6,769 bases of DNA from Bacteroidota bacterium (GTDB taxonomy: Bacteria; Bacteroidota; Rhodothermia; Rhodothermales; UBA10348): contig SMXK01000138.1 of assembly GCA_004356265.1 (NCBI GenBank), positions 1 to 6,769 on the forward strand, in the 5' to 3' direction. Shown here one piece after another: positions 1 to 6,641 of the stretch. The position numbers and the translations under genes are program-made. The notes under the pieces were generated by a model. It was not told where the DNA came from. It was given only the letters and a program-made list of their open reading frames with translations, and ran no database searches. Position 1 is the first letter of the stretch. Every line of letters starts with the position of its first letter.

Positions 1-1
1 G

Positions 2-601
2 ACTCAGCTCCGGGATCTGGTTCGAATAAAACAGATCAGGGAAATTATATTCGCGGCAAAAGATGTTGCCAACCAAGACATCATCAGCATGATGCGAGGC
101 CTTCATGGCCTTGACGTACAATTCAGGATGTTACACGAGGGGAGCGAACACGTTATCGGGAAATCTGATATCTCCCCGATCTCGCTCGCGTCTCTTCTGG
201 CTCAGCTGCCTGAGGTGATGGAAATTCGGAGCCGTTTCCACCGGAGACTATTCGAAATTCCGGCAGCCCTGGTCGGAATGGTCGTATGGCCGTTTGTTCG
301 ATTGATTTCTTTTATATCGCCTCATTCAAAAATGCAACTTCTATCGACGCGGCTGTCTTCACTGCCGCATGTTCTCGCCGGGTCGCGCCAGCTGGTAGGA
401 CTTGAGCCTGAACACGTCGACCTGGTGCCGGCCTCGTGGGGGCTCATCGAAGGCGTTTTTTCGATAACGAACACGTTAAACACACAGGCGTTAGAACCCG
501 AGGAAATATCTCGTGCGTATTGGTACTACGCCACCCATCAGTCGCCCGGATTTGACATTGATATTGTTATTCAATCATTCCGTGCCAAGAAATCCCACTA
601 A
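2..601 (+). CDS. C-terminal part of a glycosyltransferase-type protein with a degenerate polyprenyl-phosphate sugar transferase domain (5' truncated)
   Basis: The reading frame is open from the first bases of the window to the TAA at 599-601, giving 199 visible residues; the true start lies upstream. Visible residues 12-55 read like the end of a CoA-binding-like (Rossmann) domain (IREIIFAAKD, then an IGKSDI stretch). Next come a basic RR pair (81-82) and a hydrophobic stretch with a central Pro (about 85-105). A motif L-S-S-L-P then G-x-x-x-L-V-G-x-x-P-E follows (118-137). The end, YYATHQSPGFDIDI, matches the tail of the sugar transferase at 2998-4407 without gaps. From memory, Bacteroidota family-2 glycosyltransferases carry such a tail, so the missing N-terminus may be a GT2 domain; this is inference. 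The catalytic Asp-Glu of active transferases is Ser-Ser here, so this domain is probably not catalytic. It likely acts at the inner membrane in surface glycan synthesis. The stop is 15 bases before accA, suggesting co-transcription. A simple unrelated membrane protein is less likely. Confidence 0.6.
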   Translation, partial: TQLRDLVRIKQIREIIFAAKDVANQDIISMMRGLHGLDVQFRMLHEGSEHVIGKSDISPISLASLLAQLPEVMEIRSRFHRRLFEIPAALVGMVVWPFVRLISFISPHSKMQLLSTRLSSLPHVLAGSRQLVGLEPEHVDLVPASWGLIEGVFSITNTLNTQALEPEEISRAYWYYATHQSPGFDIDIVIQSFRAKKSH

Positions 602-616
602 GCAGTCAACACCTGA

Positions 617-1612
617 ATGGCTGAGAAACAGTCCTCTCGACTTCTTGAATTCGAGAAACCAATTTTCGAACTGGAGCAGAAACTTGAAGAGATGCGTCAT
701 CTGGATTCAGATGGAGGCGCGGAAAATCTTTCCAAGTCCATTAAGTCTATGGAGAAACGCGTGCATGAGCTACGCGCTTCGATCTACCAGAATCTGACAA
801 GGTGGCAACGGGTTCAGATCGCGCGTCATCCGGACCGACCGTATACGATGGACCACATCGACGGGTTGACCGAAGGATTCATCGAATTTCATGGTGATCG
901 TTTGTTCGGTGATGATCCGGCCATGATCGGCGGCTTTGCGACGTTTAAGGGTTCAAAATTTGGCTACCGGGATCGGACCGTGATGATAGTCGGTCAGCAA
1001 AAGGGCCGGAACACAAAGATGCGTAAGTACCGTCGATTCGGTATGCCCAATCCGGAAGGATATCGAAAAGCCTTGCGACTCATGAAAATGGCGGCCAAAT
1101 TCAATAAGCCGGTTATCACATTACTCGATACACCGGGCGCTTTTCCGGGACTCGAGGCAGAAGAACGCGGGCAGGCGCAGGCCATCGCGATGAACTTGTT
1201 TGAAATGGCGCGGCTTCCGGTCCCGATCATTGTAAACCTCATCGGTGACGGCGCTTCGGGTGGAGCGCTTGGTATCGGCGTCGGAGACCGCATTCTGATG
1301 ATGGAAAATGCCTGGTACTCTGTGATCTCGCCGGAAAGTTGCTCTTCAATCCTTTGGCACTCATGGGATTTTAAAGAAGAAGCCGCGAGAGCCCTCAAAT
1401 TGACTGCCGCCGATCTGATTCAGCTTGGTATTATCGACGAGATCGTTTCGGAGCCGCTTGGTGGCGCCCATCACGACCCGGCAGTGGCCATTCAGTCTCT
1501 GGGCAAAGCCATTGCTTCCAACCTGTCTGATATTGAGGGATACTCCACGAAAAAACTGCTGAAGGAGCGTCTCGCGAAATTCGATAGTATGGGAGCGTTT
1601 GCTGAAGAATAA
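617..1612 (+). CDS. accA: Acetyl-CoA carboxylase carboxyltransferase subunit alpha
   Basis: AccA forms, with AccD, the carboxyltransferase that moves the carboxyl group from biotin on AccB to acetyl-CoA, making malonyl-CoA for fatty-acid synthesis in the cytoplasm. The 331-residue product is close to the usual length (E. coli about 319). A helical N-terminal part (residues 10-60) leads into LTRWQRVQIARHPDRPYT (60-77), typical of AccA. The crotonase-like core shows GQQKGRNTK (126-134), FGMPNPEGYRKALRLM (141-156), DTPGAFPG (171-178), the oxyanion-type GDGASGGALGIG (210-221), SPESCSSILW (238-247) and EPLGGAH (279-285). All expected blocks are present and the gene looks intact. The ATG at 617 gives the expected N-terminus; no Shine-Dalgarno sequence precedes it. 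accD is not in the window, which is common because accA and accD are often unlinked. The SPES rather than SPEG wording is, as I recall, usual in Bacteroidota. Confidence 0.97.
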   Translation: MAEKQSSRLLEFEKPIFELEQKLEEMRHLDSDGGAENLSKSIKSMEKRVHELRASIYQNLTRWQRVQIARHPDRPYTMDHIDGLTEGFIEFHGDRLFGDDPAMIGGFATFKGSKFGYRDRTVMIVGQQKGRNTKMRKYRRFGMPNPEGYRKALRLMKMAAKFNKPVITLLDTPGAFPGLEAEERGQAQAIAMNLFEMARLPVPIIVNLIGDGASGGALGIGVGDRILMMENAWYSVISPESCSSILWHSWDFKEEAARALKLTAADLIQLGIIDEIVSEPLGGAHHDPAVAIQSLGKAIASNLSDIEGYSTKKLLKERLAKFDSMGAFAEE

Positions 1613-1630
1613 CTCAGAGTCAAATTGCCC

Positions 1631-2050
1631 GTGAGCAGATATTTCCACGAACATCGTGTTCGTTACCGTGAATGTGACCCGATGGGCGTTGTGTATCACG
1701 CGCACTATATCGATTATTTTGAAATCGCCCGAACGGAAGCGCTTCGAAGCCAAGGTATTTCTTATAAATCATTGGAAGACCACGGAACGATTATGCCTGT
1801 CCTGGATCTCGCCGTCCGGTATTTCAGTCCGGCACGGTACGACGATCTGCTGGAAATCCAGTGCGATGTAACGATGTCTGATTCCAAAGTCCGGGTTTTA
1901 TTTGATTACGAAGTCCGCCGAAAAGGGGAATCCGAAATTCTTGTATCCGGGCACGTCCGGCTTTGTTTTTTTGATTCAGCGCGGCGACGCCCCATTCCGG
2001 CCCCCGATTGGGTACTCGCGTCTTTCCCGCAGAAAAAGTCCGGCGAATAA
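1631..2050 (+). CDS. YbgC-type acyl-CoA thioesterase (4HBT hotdog fold)
   Basis: This is a small hotdog-fold thioesterase of the YbgC/4-hydroxybenzoyl-CoA thioesterase family, which hydrolyses acyl-CoA thioesters in the cytoplasm. The signature RYRECDPMGVVYHAHY lies near the N-terminus. Its Asp (residue 16 from the GTG start) is the family's catalytic acid, and His23 is also conserved. It is followed by YIDYFEIARTEALR on the long helix, a P-A-R-Y-D-D turn and the closing strands (VSGHVRLCFFD). The length of 139 residues is normal. There is no ATG before the catalytic motif, so initiation must use GTG 1631 or TTG 1625. I prefer GTG because the product then begins MSRYFHEHRVRYRE, but the AGAG at 1616-1619 is better spaced for TTG. 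It lies 18 bases after accA and 2 bases before nadC. Its natural substrate cannot be told; the accA neighbour hints at fatty-acyl or malonyl-type thioesters, and E. coli YbgC works with the Tol-Pal locus, which is not seen here. Confidence 0.9.
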   Translation: MSRYFHEHRVRYRECDPMGVVYHAHYIDYFEIARTEALRSQGISYKSLEDHGTIMPVLDLAVRYFSPARYDDLLEIQCDVTMSDSKVRVLFDYEVRRKGESEILVSGHVRLCFFDSARRRPIPAPDWVLASFPQKKSGE

Positions 2051-2052
2051 TA

Positions 2053-2991
2053 ATGTCGAGCGCGTCCCTTCCCGAATACCTCTCCCTCGCGGCGATCGAC
2101 GCTCACGTTGCCCGGGCACTGGCTGAGGACCTCGGCGATGGTGACAAAACTTCTCTTTGGACCATCAACCCGGCTACCAGAGGGTCAGCTCGTCTGATTG
2201 CCAAGGAAACCGGCATTCTGGCAGGGACGGTTGTCGCAGACCGAGTTTTTTACGTGTTGGACAATGCAGTCCAAATTCATTGGGAAACTTTTGATGGCGA
2301 AAACGTCGAGCCCGGGCAATTGCTGGCTACTTTGTCCGGTCCGCTTCGGTCAATGTTGAGTGGTGAGCGGGTGATGCTCAACTATGTCCAGCGAATGAGC
2401 GGTATTGCCTCGCATACTAACGAGTTCGTTACCGCCCTCAGAGACACGAGCACACAAGTCCTCGATACCCGGAAGACCGCACCCGGGCTTCGCCACCTGG
2501 ACAAGTGGTCCGTGTTGATCGGCGGCGGAGTCAATCATCGATTGGATCTGTCGGATGAGGTGATGATTAAAGAAAATCACATCGCGGCAGCCGGCGATCT
2601 CAGAAAGGCCATTGAATCTGTTGACCGGAATAACAAGTCCTCCGTCAAGAAACGGGTGGTTGTCGAAATAACCTCGCTTGAACAGATTGAAGTTGCCCTC
2701 GATACCAATCACGTGGATCGCCTGCTGCTGGACAATATGGTTACGGTCCTGCCCGATGACGCCGTCGATGTGTCCATGTTAATATCTGCCGTTAATAAAA
2801 TCGGAGGGCGCGTTGCGACCGAGGCCTCGGGCAAGGTGTCGCTTGGTACCGTCAGGCAAATTGCTGAATCCGGGGTGAATTATATATCTGTTGGTGCACT
2901 TACTCATTCCGTCCGGGCACTCGACATCTCTCTGATCGTACAAACGACGGACGTCACTCCCGGGACTGCACCGTCTGTCCATATTCCATAA
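2053..2991 (+). CDS. nadC: Nicotinate-nucleotide pyrophosphorylase (quinolinate phosphoribosyltransferase)
   Basis: NadC converts quinolinate and PRPP to nicotinate mononucleotide, CO2 and pyrophosphate, the step where de novo NAD synthesis joins the common pathway; it is a cytoplasmic, Mg-dependent enzyme. The 312-residue protein carries the full set of family motifs: EDLGDGDKTS (25-34), ERVMLN (105-110), RMSGIA (114-119), DTRKTAPGLR (138-147), K151, GGGVNHR (157-163), IKENHI (172-177), E205 in VVEI, LLDNM (225-229), EASG (257-260) and SVGALTHS (279-286). These cover the PRPP- and quinolinate-binding Arg and Lys residues and the acidic metal ligands. The ATG at 2053 is chosen because it gives the usual short helical N-terminus and follows the thioesterase stop as TAATAATG. 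A TTG at 2008 in the same frame would only add residues inside the previous gene. No Shine-Dalgarno sequence is visible, so expression may depend on re-initiation after the upstream stop. nadA and nadB are not in the window. Confidence 0.97.
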   Translation: MSSASLPEYLSLAAIDAHVARALAEDLGDGDKTSLWTINPATRGSARLIAKETGILAGTVVADRVFYVLDNAVQIHWETFDGENVEPGQLLATLSGPLRSMLSGERVMLNYVQRMSGIASHTNEFVTALRDTSTQVLDTRKTAPGLRHLDKWSVLIGGGVNHRLDLSDEVMIKENHIAAAGDLRKAIESVDRNNKSSVKKRVVVEITSLEQIEVALDTNHVDRLLLDNMVTVLPDDAVDVSMLISAVNKIGGRVATEASGKVSLGTVRQIAESGVNYISVGALTHSVRALDISLIVQTTDVTPGTAPSVHIP

Positions 2992-2997
2992 TCTGAT

Positions 2998-4407
2998 ATG
3001 CTTCAAGAGCAAAGCCGGCTGTTTCAGCGTGTGCTCTTTTTTGTAGACGCAACACTTGTCGCTCTTAGCTGGGTGGCCGCGTACTACGTGCGATTCAGGT
3101 TATTCCCGTCTCTCGGAGTTTTCCCACCTTCCGAAAATGTAGCGTTCTGGATCTACCTCGAATTTGTACCGTGGATCCTGATCATATCCATGACGGTATT
3201 CTGGGCAACCGGATTGTATAATCACGATCGTACGGAACGACTGTCTTCGCTCGTTCTGGCAGTCGCCCGGTCTATTCTGTTCGGACTCGTAGTCGTAATT
3301 GCATCACTGTGGATGTATCGGACATTTAATTTTTCCCGGTTACACATGGGGATTTTCGGAGTGATCGCTCCAAGTCTGATGGTTTTCATCCGTGTTGTGC
3401 TCTATCAGGGATTGCAGCGCGCGAGACGGAACGGGAAGTACCTGAAACGGGTGCTGATTATCGGAGCCGGACGAACCGGTCGGAAATTACATAAGTCGTT
3501 CGCCGAATACCCCTGGATGGGGTTTGATACAGTTGGATTCCTTGATGACGAGTCTGGAGATCGGCCCGATGTGCTGGGCTCCATTGATGATTTGAAGCAT
3601 ATTATCGATGCCGCTGAACAGCGTGGAGAAGGGATCGACTATGTATACATCGCCCTCCCGCTGACGGCATCCGATCGAATTCGGGAAATACTTCTGGCTG
3701 TCGAAAACTCACTCACCCACGTGTGCCTCGTGCCGGACCTGGAGCAGTATGATCTGTTAAATGGACGGGTAACTGAAATTGGCGGGCTGCCGATTATTCA
3801 TCTTCTGGATGAAACGCCGATCGAATTTCGACGGGTCGTAAAGAGAATTATTGATGTTGTATTCTCTGCGCTGGTGGTAATTCTCCTCTCCCCGATTCTG
3901 TTGATCATCGCCATGAGCGTCAAGATGTCGTCTCCGGGGCCTGTCTTGTACAAACAGGAACGGATGGGCTTGAACGGGAAAAAATTTGACATGTTAAAAT
4001 TCAGATCCATGCCTGTTAATACGGAAGCTTCCACCGGGGCGGTATGGAGTAAGGCCGACGAGTCCCGGGCCACTCCTGTCGGATCGTTCCTCAGGCGTAC
4101 GTCGCTCGACGAATTGCCCCAGTTTATTAATGTTATAAAAGGGGATATGTCTGTTGTAGGTCCGCGGCCTGAACGCCCCGTTTTTATTGATACGTTCAGA
4201 ACAGAGGTGCCCAAATACATGCTCAGGCATAAAATGAAAGCCGGCATTACCGGATGGGCCCAAATCAACGGATGGAGAGGATCAACTTCGCTCGAAAAAA
4301 GAATCGAGTTCGACATCTATTACATTCGAAACTGGTCTCTCGGACTCGATTTTAAAATAATGCTGCTGACGGTCTGGAAAGGATTTGTCAGTAAAAACGC
4401 CTACTAG
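2998..4407 (+). CDS. Polyprenyl-phosphate glycosyl-1-phosphate transferase (WcaJ-like, exopolysaccharide initiation)
   Basis: The 469-residue protein has the whole architecture of WcaJ-type enzymes, which transfer a sugar-1-phosphate (often glucose) from a nucleotide sugar to undecaprenyl phosphate at the inner membrane, the first step of exopolysaccharide or O-antigen repeat assembly. Four hydrophobic helices lie at about 9-31, 50-72, 86-107 and 113-136. A CoA-binding-like Rossmann domain begins at GAGRTGRKL (156-164). The catalytic domain starts with the K282-R283 pair and a membrane helix broken at S298-P299. It then shows PGPVLYKQ (313-320), KFRSM (334-338), the catalytic pair D371-E372 in SLDELPQ, GDMSVVGPRPERP (382-394), NGWRG (424-428) and the terminal KNAY. 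NGWRG and KNAY are typical of the WcaJ subgroup, which favours glucose-1-phosphate, but the sugar is inferred. The ATG at 2998 lies 6 bases after nadC, with no Shine-Dalgarno. No polymerase, flippase or chain-length gene is in the window. Confidence 0.94.
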   Translation: MLQEQSRLFQRVLFFVDATLVALSWVAAYYVRFRLFPSLGVFPPSENVAFWIYLEFVPWILIISMTVFWATGLYNHDRTERLSSLVLAVARSILFGLVVVIASLWMYRTFNFSRLHMGIFGVIAPSLMVFIRVVLYQGLQRARRNGKYLKRVLIIGAGRTGRKLHKSFAEYPWMGFDTVGFLDDESGDRPDVLGSIDDLKHIIDAAEQRGEGIDYVYIALPLTASDRIREILLAVENSLTHVCLVPDLEQYDLLNGRVTEIGGLPIIHLLDETPIEFRRVVKRIIDVVFSALVVILLSPILLIIAMSVKMSSPGPVLYKQERMGLNGKKFDMLKFRSMPVNTEASTGAVWSKADESRATPVGSFLRRTSLDELPQFINVIKGDMSVVGPRPERPVFIDTFRTEVPKYMLRHKMKAGITGWAQINGWRGSTSLEKRIEFDIYYIRNWSLGLDFKIMLLTVWKGFVSKNAY

Positions 4408-4415
4408 GAAGAGGT
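4408..4415 (+). promoter_or_regulatory. Shine-Dalgarno-like site for the ABC-F gene
   Basis: The bases GAAGAGGT directly after the stop codon of the sugar transferase gene resemble the anti-16S consensus (AGAGGT against AGGAGGT). Six bases separate the site from the ATC at 4422, an ideal spacing, whereas the first standard start codon in this frame (GTG 4518) is about 100 bases away. The site thus supports initiation at 4422. The starts at 617, 2053 and 2998 have no comparable sequence. Function is inferred from position and sequence only. Confidence 0.55.
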
Positions 4416-4421
4416 CTCCCC

Positions 4422-6512
4422 ATCGTTCAGCTTCACAACATTTCAATCGCCTTCGGAGGCGATACCATCCTCCGCAATATTTCGTGGACCCTCACCGGGT
4501 CCAAACGAATCGGACTTGTGGGCCCTAATGGAGCCGGAAAAACCACTCTTCTGCGGCTGATTTCGGGAGAAGTCCAGGCCGATTCGGGCTCCGTTTCAAC
4601 TGGCTCGTTGCAGATAGGGTATCTTCGACAGGAAACCCAGGAGGCTGATACAGGGCAGAGTGTTCTCGAACAGGCCATGTCGGCTTTTTCTGCCGTACAG
4701 GAGTTAGAGACTGAAGAAGAAGATCTCCTCAAAGAACTGGAGGTGCATCCCGATCATGAGGACCCGGATCACGAACGGCTTCTGATACGGCTTGATGAAG
4801 TACACGGACGGCTTGTGGCGCTCGAAGCGCATCGAGCTCAATCAAAAGCGGAAGCTATTTTAACCGGGCTCGGATTTGATCCGGATGATCTGAACCGACC
4901 GATCTCATCGTTTTCGGGCGGTTGGAAGATGCGTGTGGCGCTGGCCCACCTTCTTCTGATAAGCCCGGATATTCTCCTTCTCGATGAACCCACGAACCAC
5001 CTCGACATTGACAGCATCGATTGGCTTGAGAATTATTTAAAATCATTCCCGGGCTCAGTCGTTATTGTTTCGCATGATCGTTACTTCCTGGATCGGATGG
5101 TCAACGGAACGGTCGAACTTTCTCAAGGAAATCTGACAGAATACGCGGGCAATTATACTTTTTATCTGAAGGACCGTGTTGAGAGGCGGCTGATTCAGAG
5201 AGCTTCGTTTGAAAACCAGCAGAAAGCCATTCAGGAAACAGAACGGTTTATAGAGAGATTTCGGGCGAAGGCGAGTAAAGCGCGGCAGGTGCAAAGTCGC
5301 GTAAAGTCGCTCAAAGCTCTCGTACGTTTACCTCCACCTCCTGCGGACGAATCCACGATTGTATTTCGCTTCCCAGAGCCGCCTCGATCGAGCCGGGTAT
5401 TGATGGAGTTACCCGAACTTTCAAAAACGTATTCTACAGATGAAGGCGATATTGAGGTATTCGACCGAGCGGGGCCGCTGAAGATAGAACGGGGCGACAG
5501 GATTGCCCTGATCGGACCCAACGGAGCCGGTAAATCGACACTCGCGAGAATCTTATTGGGCACCGAACCATTCGATGGTGATCTGTTTCGGGGTCAGAAA
5601 ATGGAGCTTTCGTATTTCGCCCAGAACCAGGCCGAATCGCTCCCAAAAGACAGAAATGTTTACGAGGTTGTCCAGGAAGCAGCCATTGACCGGACCGAGA
5701 CATGGATTAGAACTCTGCTGGGCGCTTTTCTGTTCAACGGCGATGACGTCTTCAAGCCGATTACGGTGCTTTCCGGAGGTGAAAGAAGCCGTGTGGCACT
5801 CGCCAAAACCCTGATCTCTCCTGCCAATTTTCTGATTCTTGATGAGCCAACCAATCATCTCGATATTCAGTCACGGAATGTATTGATTGAGGCTTTACGT
5901 CAATACACTGGCACGTTTGTTCTCGTCTCTCATGACCGGCATTTTCTGGATCAAACGGTTACCAGCATCTGGCGGGTGGATAACAAATCGGTCCAGATTT
6001 ACCAGGGAAATTATTCAGACTACCTGTGGCAGGTCACGCACGGGACGGCCAGCACAATAGCAGCCGCGGCGAACCGTGGCAGTACGAACGGCGCTCGCTC
6101 CGGTACCGCGACGGCCGGAAACGTTGGGTCTGGGGGCCACAGCAACGCAGATAAAAAATCGCCTCGAAACGAAACCAAGCGTCAGAGCGGTCCAAAAACA
6201 AAGGAACAGAAGCGACTTGAAGCGGAAGAACGCAGTCGACAAAAGAAAAAAAGAGCGGCTCGGTCAAATTCTCAGTATGCCAGCCTGAATGACTACAAAT
6301 TGAAGTTGTTGCTGGAGGAAACGGAATCGGGAATTCTGGTTGACGAGACGAAAAAAGAAAACCTGGAATCACTTCTTGCAGATCCAGATGTTTTCAAAGA
6401 CAACCGGCGCGCTCAGGGTTACATAGTCAAACTCGATGTGTTACAAAAGACTCTGGAATCGCAATACAATAAATGGGAGTCCATCACCGAGGAGATGAGC
6501 GAAAGAGCCTAG
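4422..6512 (+). CDS. ABC-F family ATPase (ribosome-associated, YheS/Uup-like), apparent ATC start
   Basis: This is a soluble ABC-F protein with two ATPase domains and no membrane segments; family members bind the ribosomal E site and relieve stalled or drug-blocked translation. From ATC 4422 the product has 696 residues. Domain 1 has Walker A GPNGAGKT (34-41), Q-loop Q70, signature FSGGW (164-168), Walker B LLLDEPTNHLD with D188-E189 and switch His218. The interdomain linker includes FIERFRAKASKARQVQSR (about 276-293). Domain 2 has GPNGAGKS (365-372), LSGGE (450-454), LDEPTNHLD with D474-E475 and switch His504. A low-complexity Ala/Gly/Ser/Thr/Asn stretch (about 543-577), a Lys/Arg-rich segment and a coiled-coil C-terminal domain follow. 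There is no large Arm insertion, unlike EttA. The conserved first strand, VQLHNISIAFGGDTIL, begins right after the ATC; no ATG, GTG, TTG or CTG lies in frame upstream of GTG 4518, which would delete it. Family assignment is firm. The exact subgroup, any antibiotic-resistance role and the start codon are inferred. Confidence 0.93.
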   Translation: MVQLHNISIAFGGDTILRNISWTLTGSKRIGLVGPNGAGKTTLLRLISGEVQADSGSVSTGSLQIGYLRQETQEADTGQSVLEQAMSAFSAVQELETEEEDLLKELEVHPDHEDPDHERLLIRLDEVHGRLVALEAHRAQSKAEAILTGLGFDPDDLNRPISSFSGGWKMRVALAHLLLISPDILLLDEPTNHLDIDSIDWLENYLKSFPGSVVIVSHDRYFLDRMVNGTVELSQGNLTEYAGNYTFYLKDRVERRLIQRASFENQQKAIQETERFIERFRAKASKARQVQSRVKSLKALVRLPPPPADESTIVFRFPEPPRSSRVLMELPELSKTYSTDEGDIEVFDRAGPLKIERGDRIALIGPNGAGKSTLARILLGTEPFDGDLFRGQKMELSYFAQNQAESLPKDRNVYEVVQEAAIDRTETWIRTLLGAFLFNGDDVFKPITVLSGGERSRVALAKTLISPANFLILDEPTNHLDIQSRNVLIEALRQYTGTFVLVSHDRHFLDQTVTSIWRVDNKSVQIYQGNYSDYLWQVTHGTASTIAAAANRGSTNGARSGTATAGNVGSGGHSNADKKSPRNETKRQSGPKTKEQKRLEAEERSRQKKKRAARSNSQYASLNDYKLKLLLEETESGILVDETKKENLESLLADPDVFKDNRRAQGYIVKLDVLQKTLESQYNKWESITEEMSERA

Positions 6513-6641
6513 CTTTCCGAAGTATTCGCGGTCAGTACCCTTTTGAGGCCTGCTCTTTTGCCCCGGTCAGCCGGGCACATTCACAAGTCCGTACTGTAGA
6601 AGCTGCAATTCTTCCACCCGATTTGAGCTACAGGCACCTCA

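Noticed and set aside
89..91. ATG as the start of the first gene
   Set aside because: The same frame is open to the window edge and encodes a domain-like stretch (IREIIFAAKD) that belongs to the same fold, so the ATG is internal.
994..1753. Minus-strand open frames opposite accA and the thioesterase
   Set aside because: They mirror the codon pattern of strongly conserved genes on the + strand and show no recognisable motif.
2008..2010. TTG as an earlier nadC start
   Set aside because: It would overlap the thioesterase gene by 43 bases and add no conserved residues; ATG 2053 gives the usual NadC N-terminus.
3798..4316. Minus-strand open frame of 172 codons opposite the sugar transferase
   Set aside because: It lies wholly within the conserved catalytic domain on the other strand and resembles no family; it is an antisense shadow.
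4518..4520. GTG as the start of the ABC-F gene
   Set aside because: It lies one residue before Walker A and would delete the conserved first strands that are encoded in frame just upstream; it also has no ribosome-binding site.
6501..6517. GAAAG/CTTTC inverted repeat across the ABC-F stop codon
   Set aside because: The stem is five pairs, mostly A-T, with no T run after it; chance is a sufficient explanation.
6562..6575. CCCGG-TCAG-CCGGG stem-loop as a terminator for the operon
   Set aside because: The stem has only five pairs and no T run follows it on either strand.
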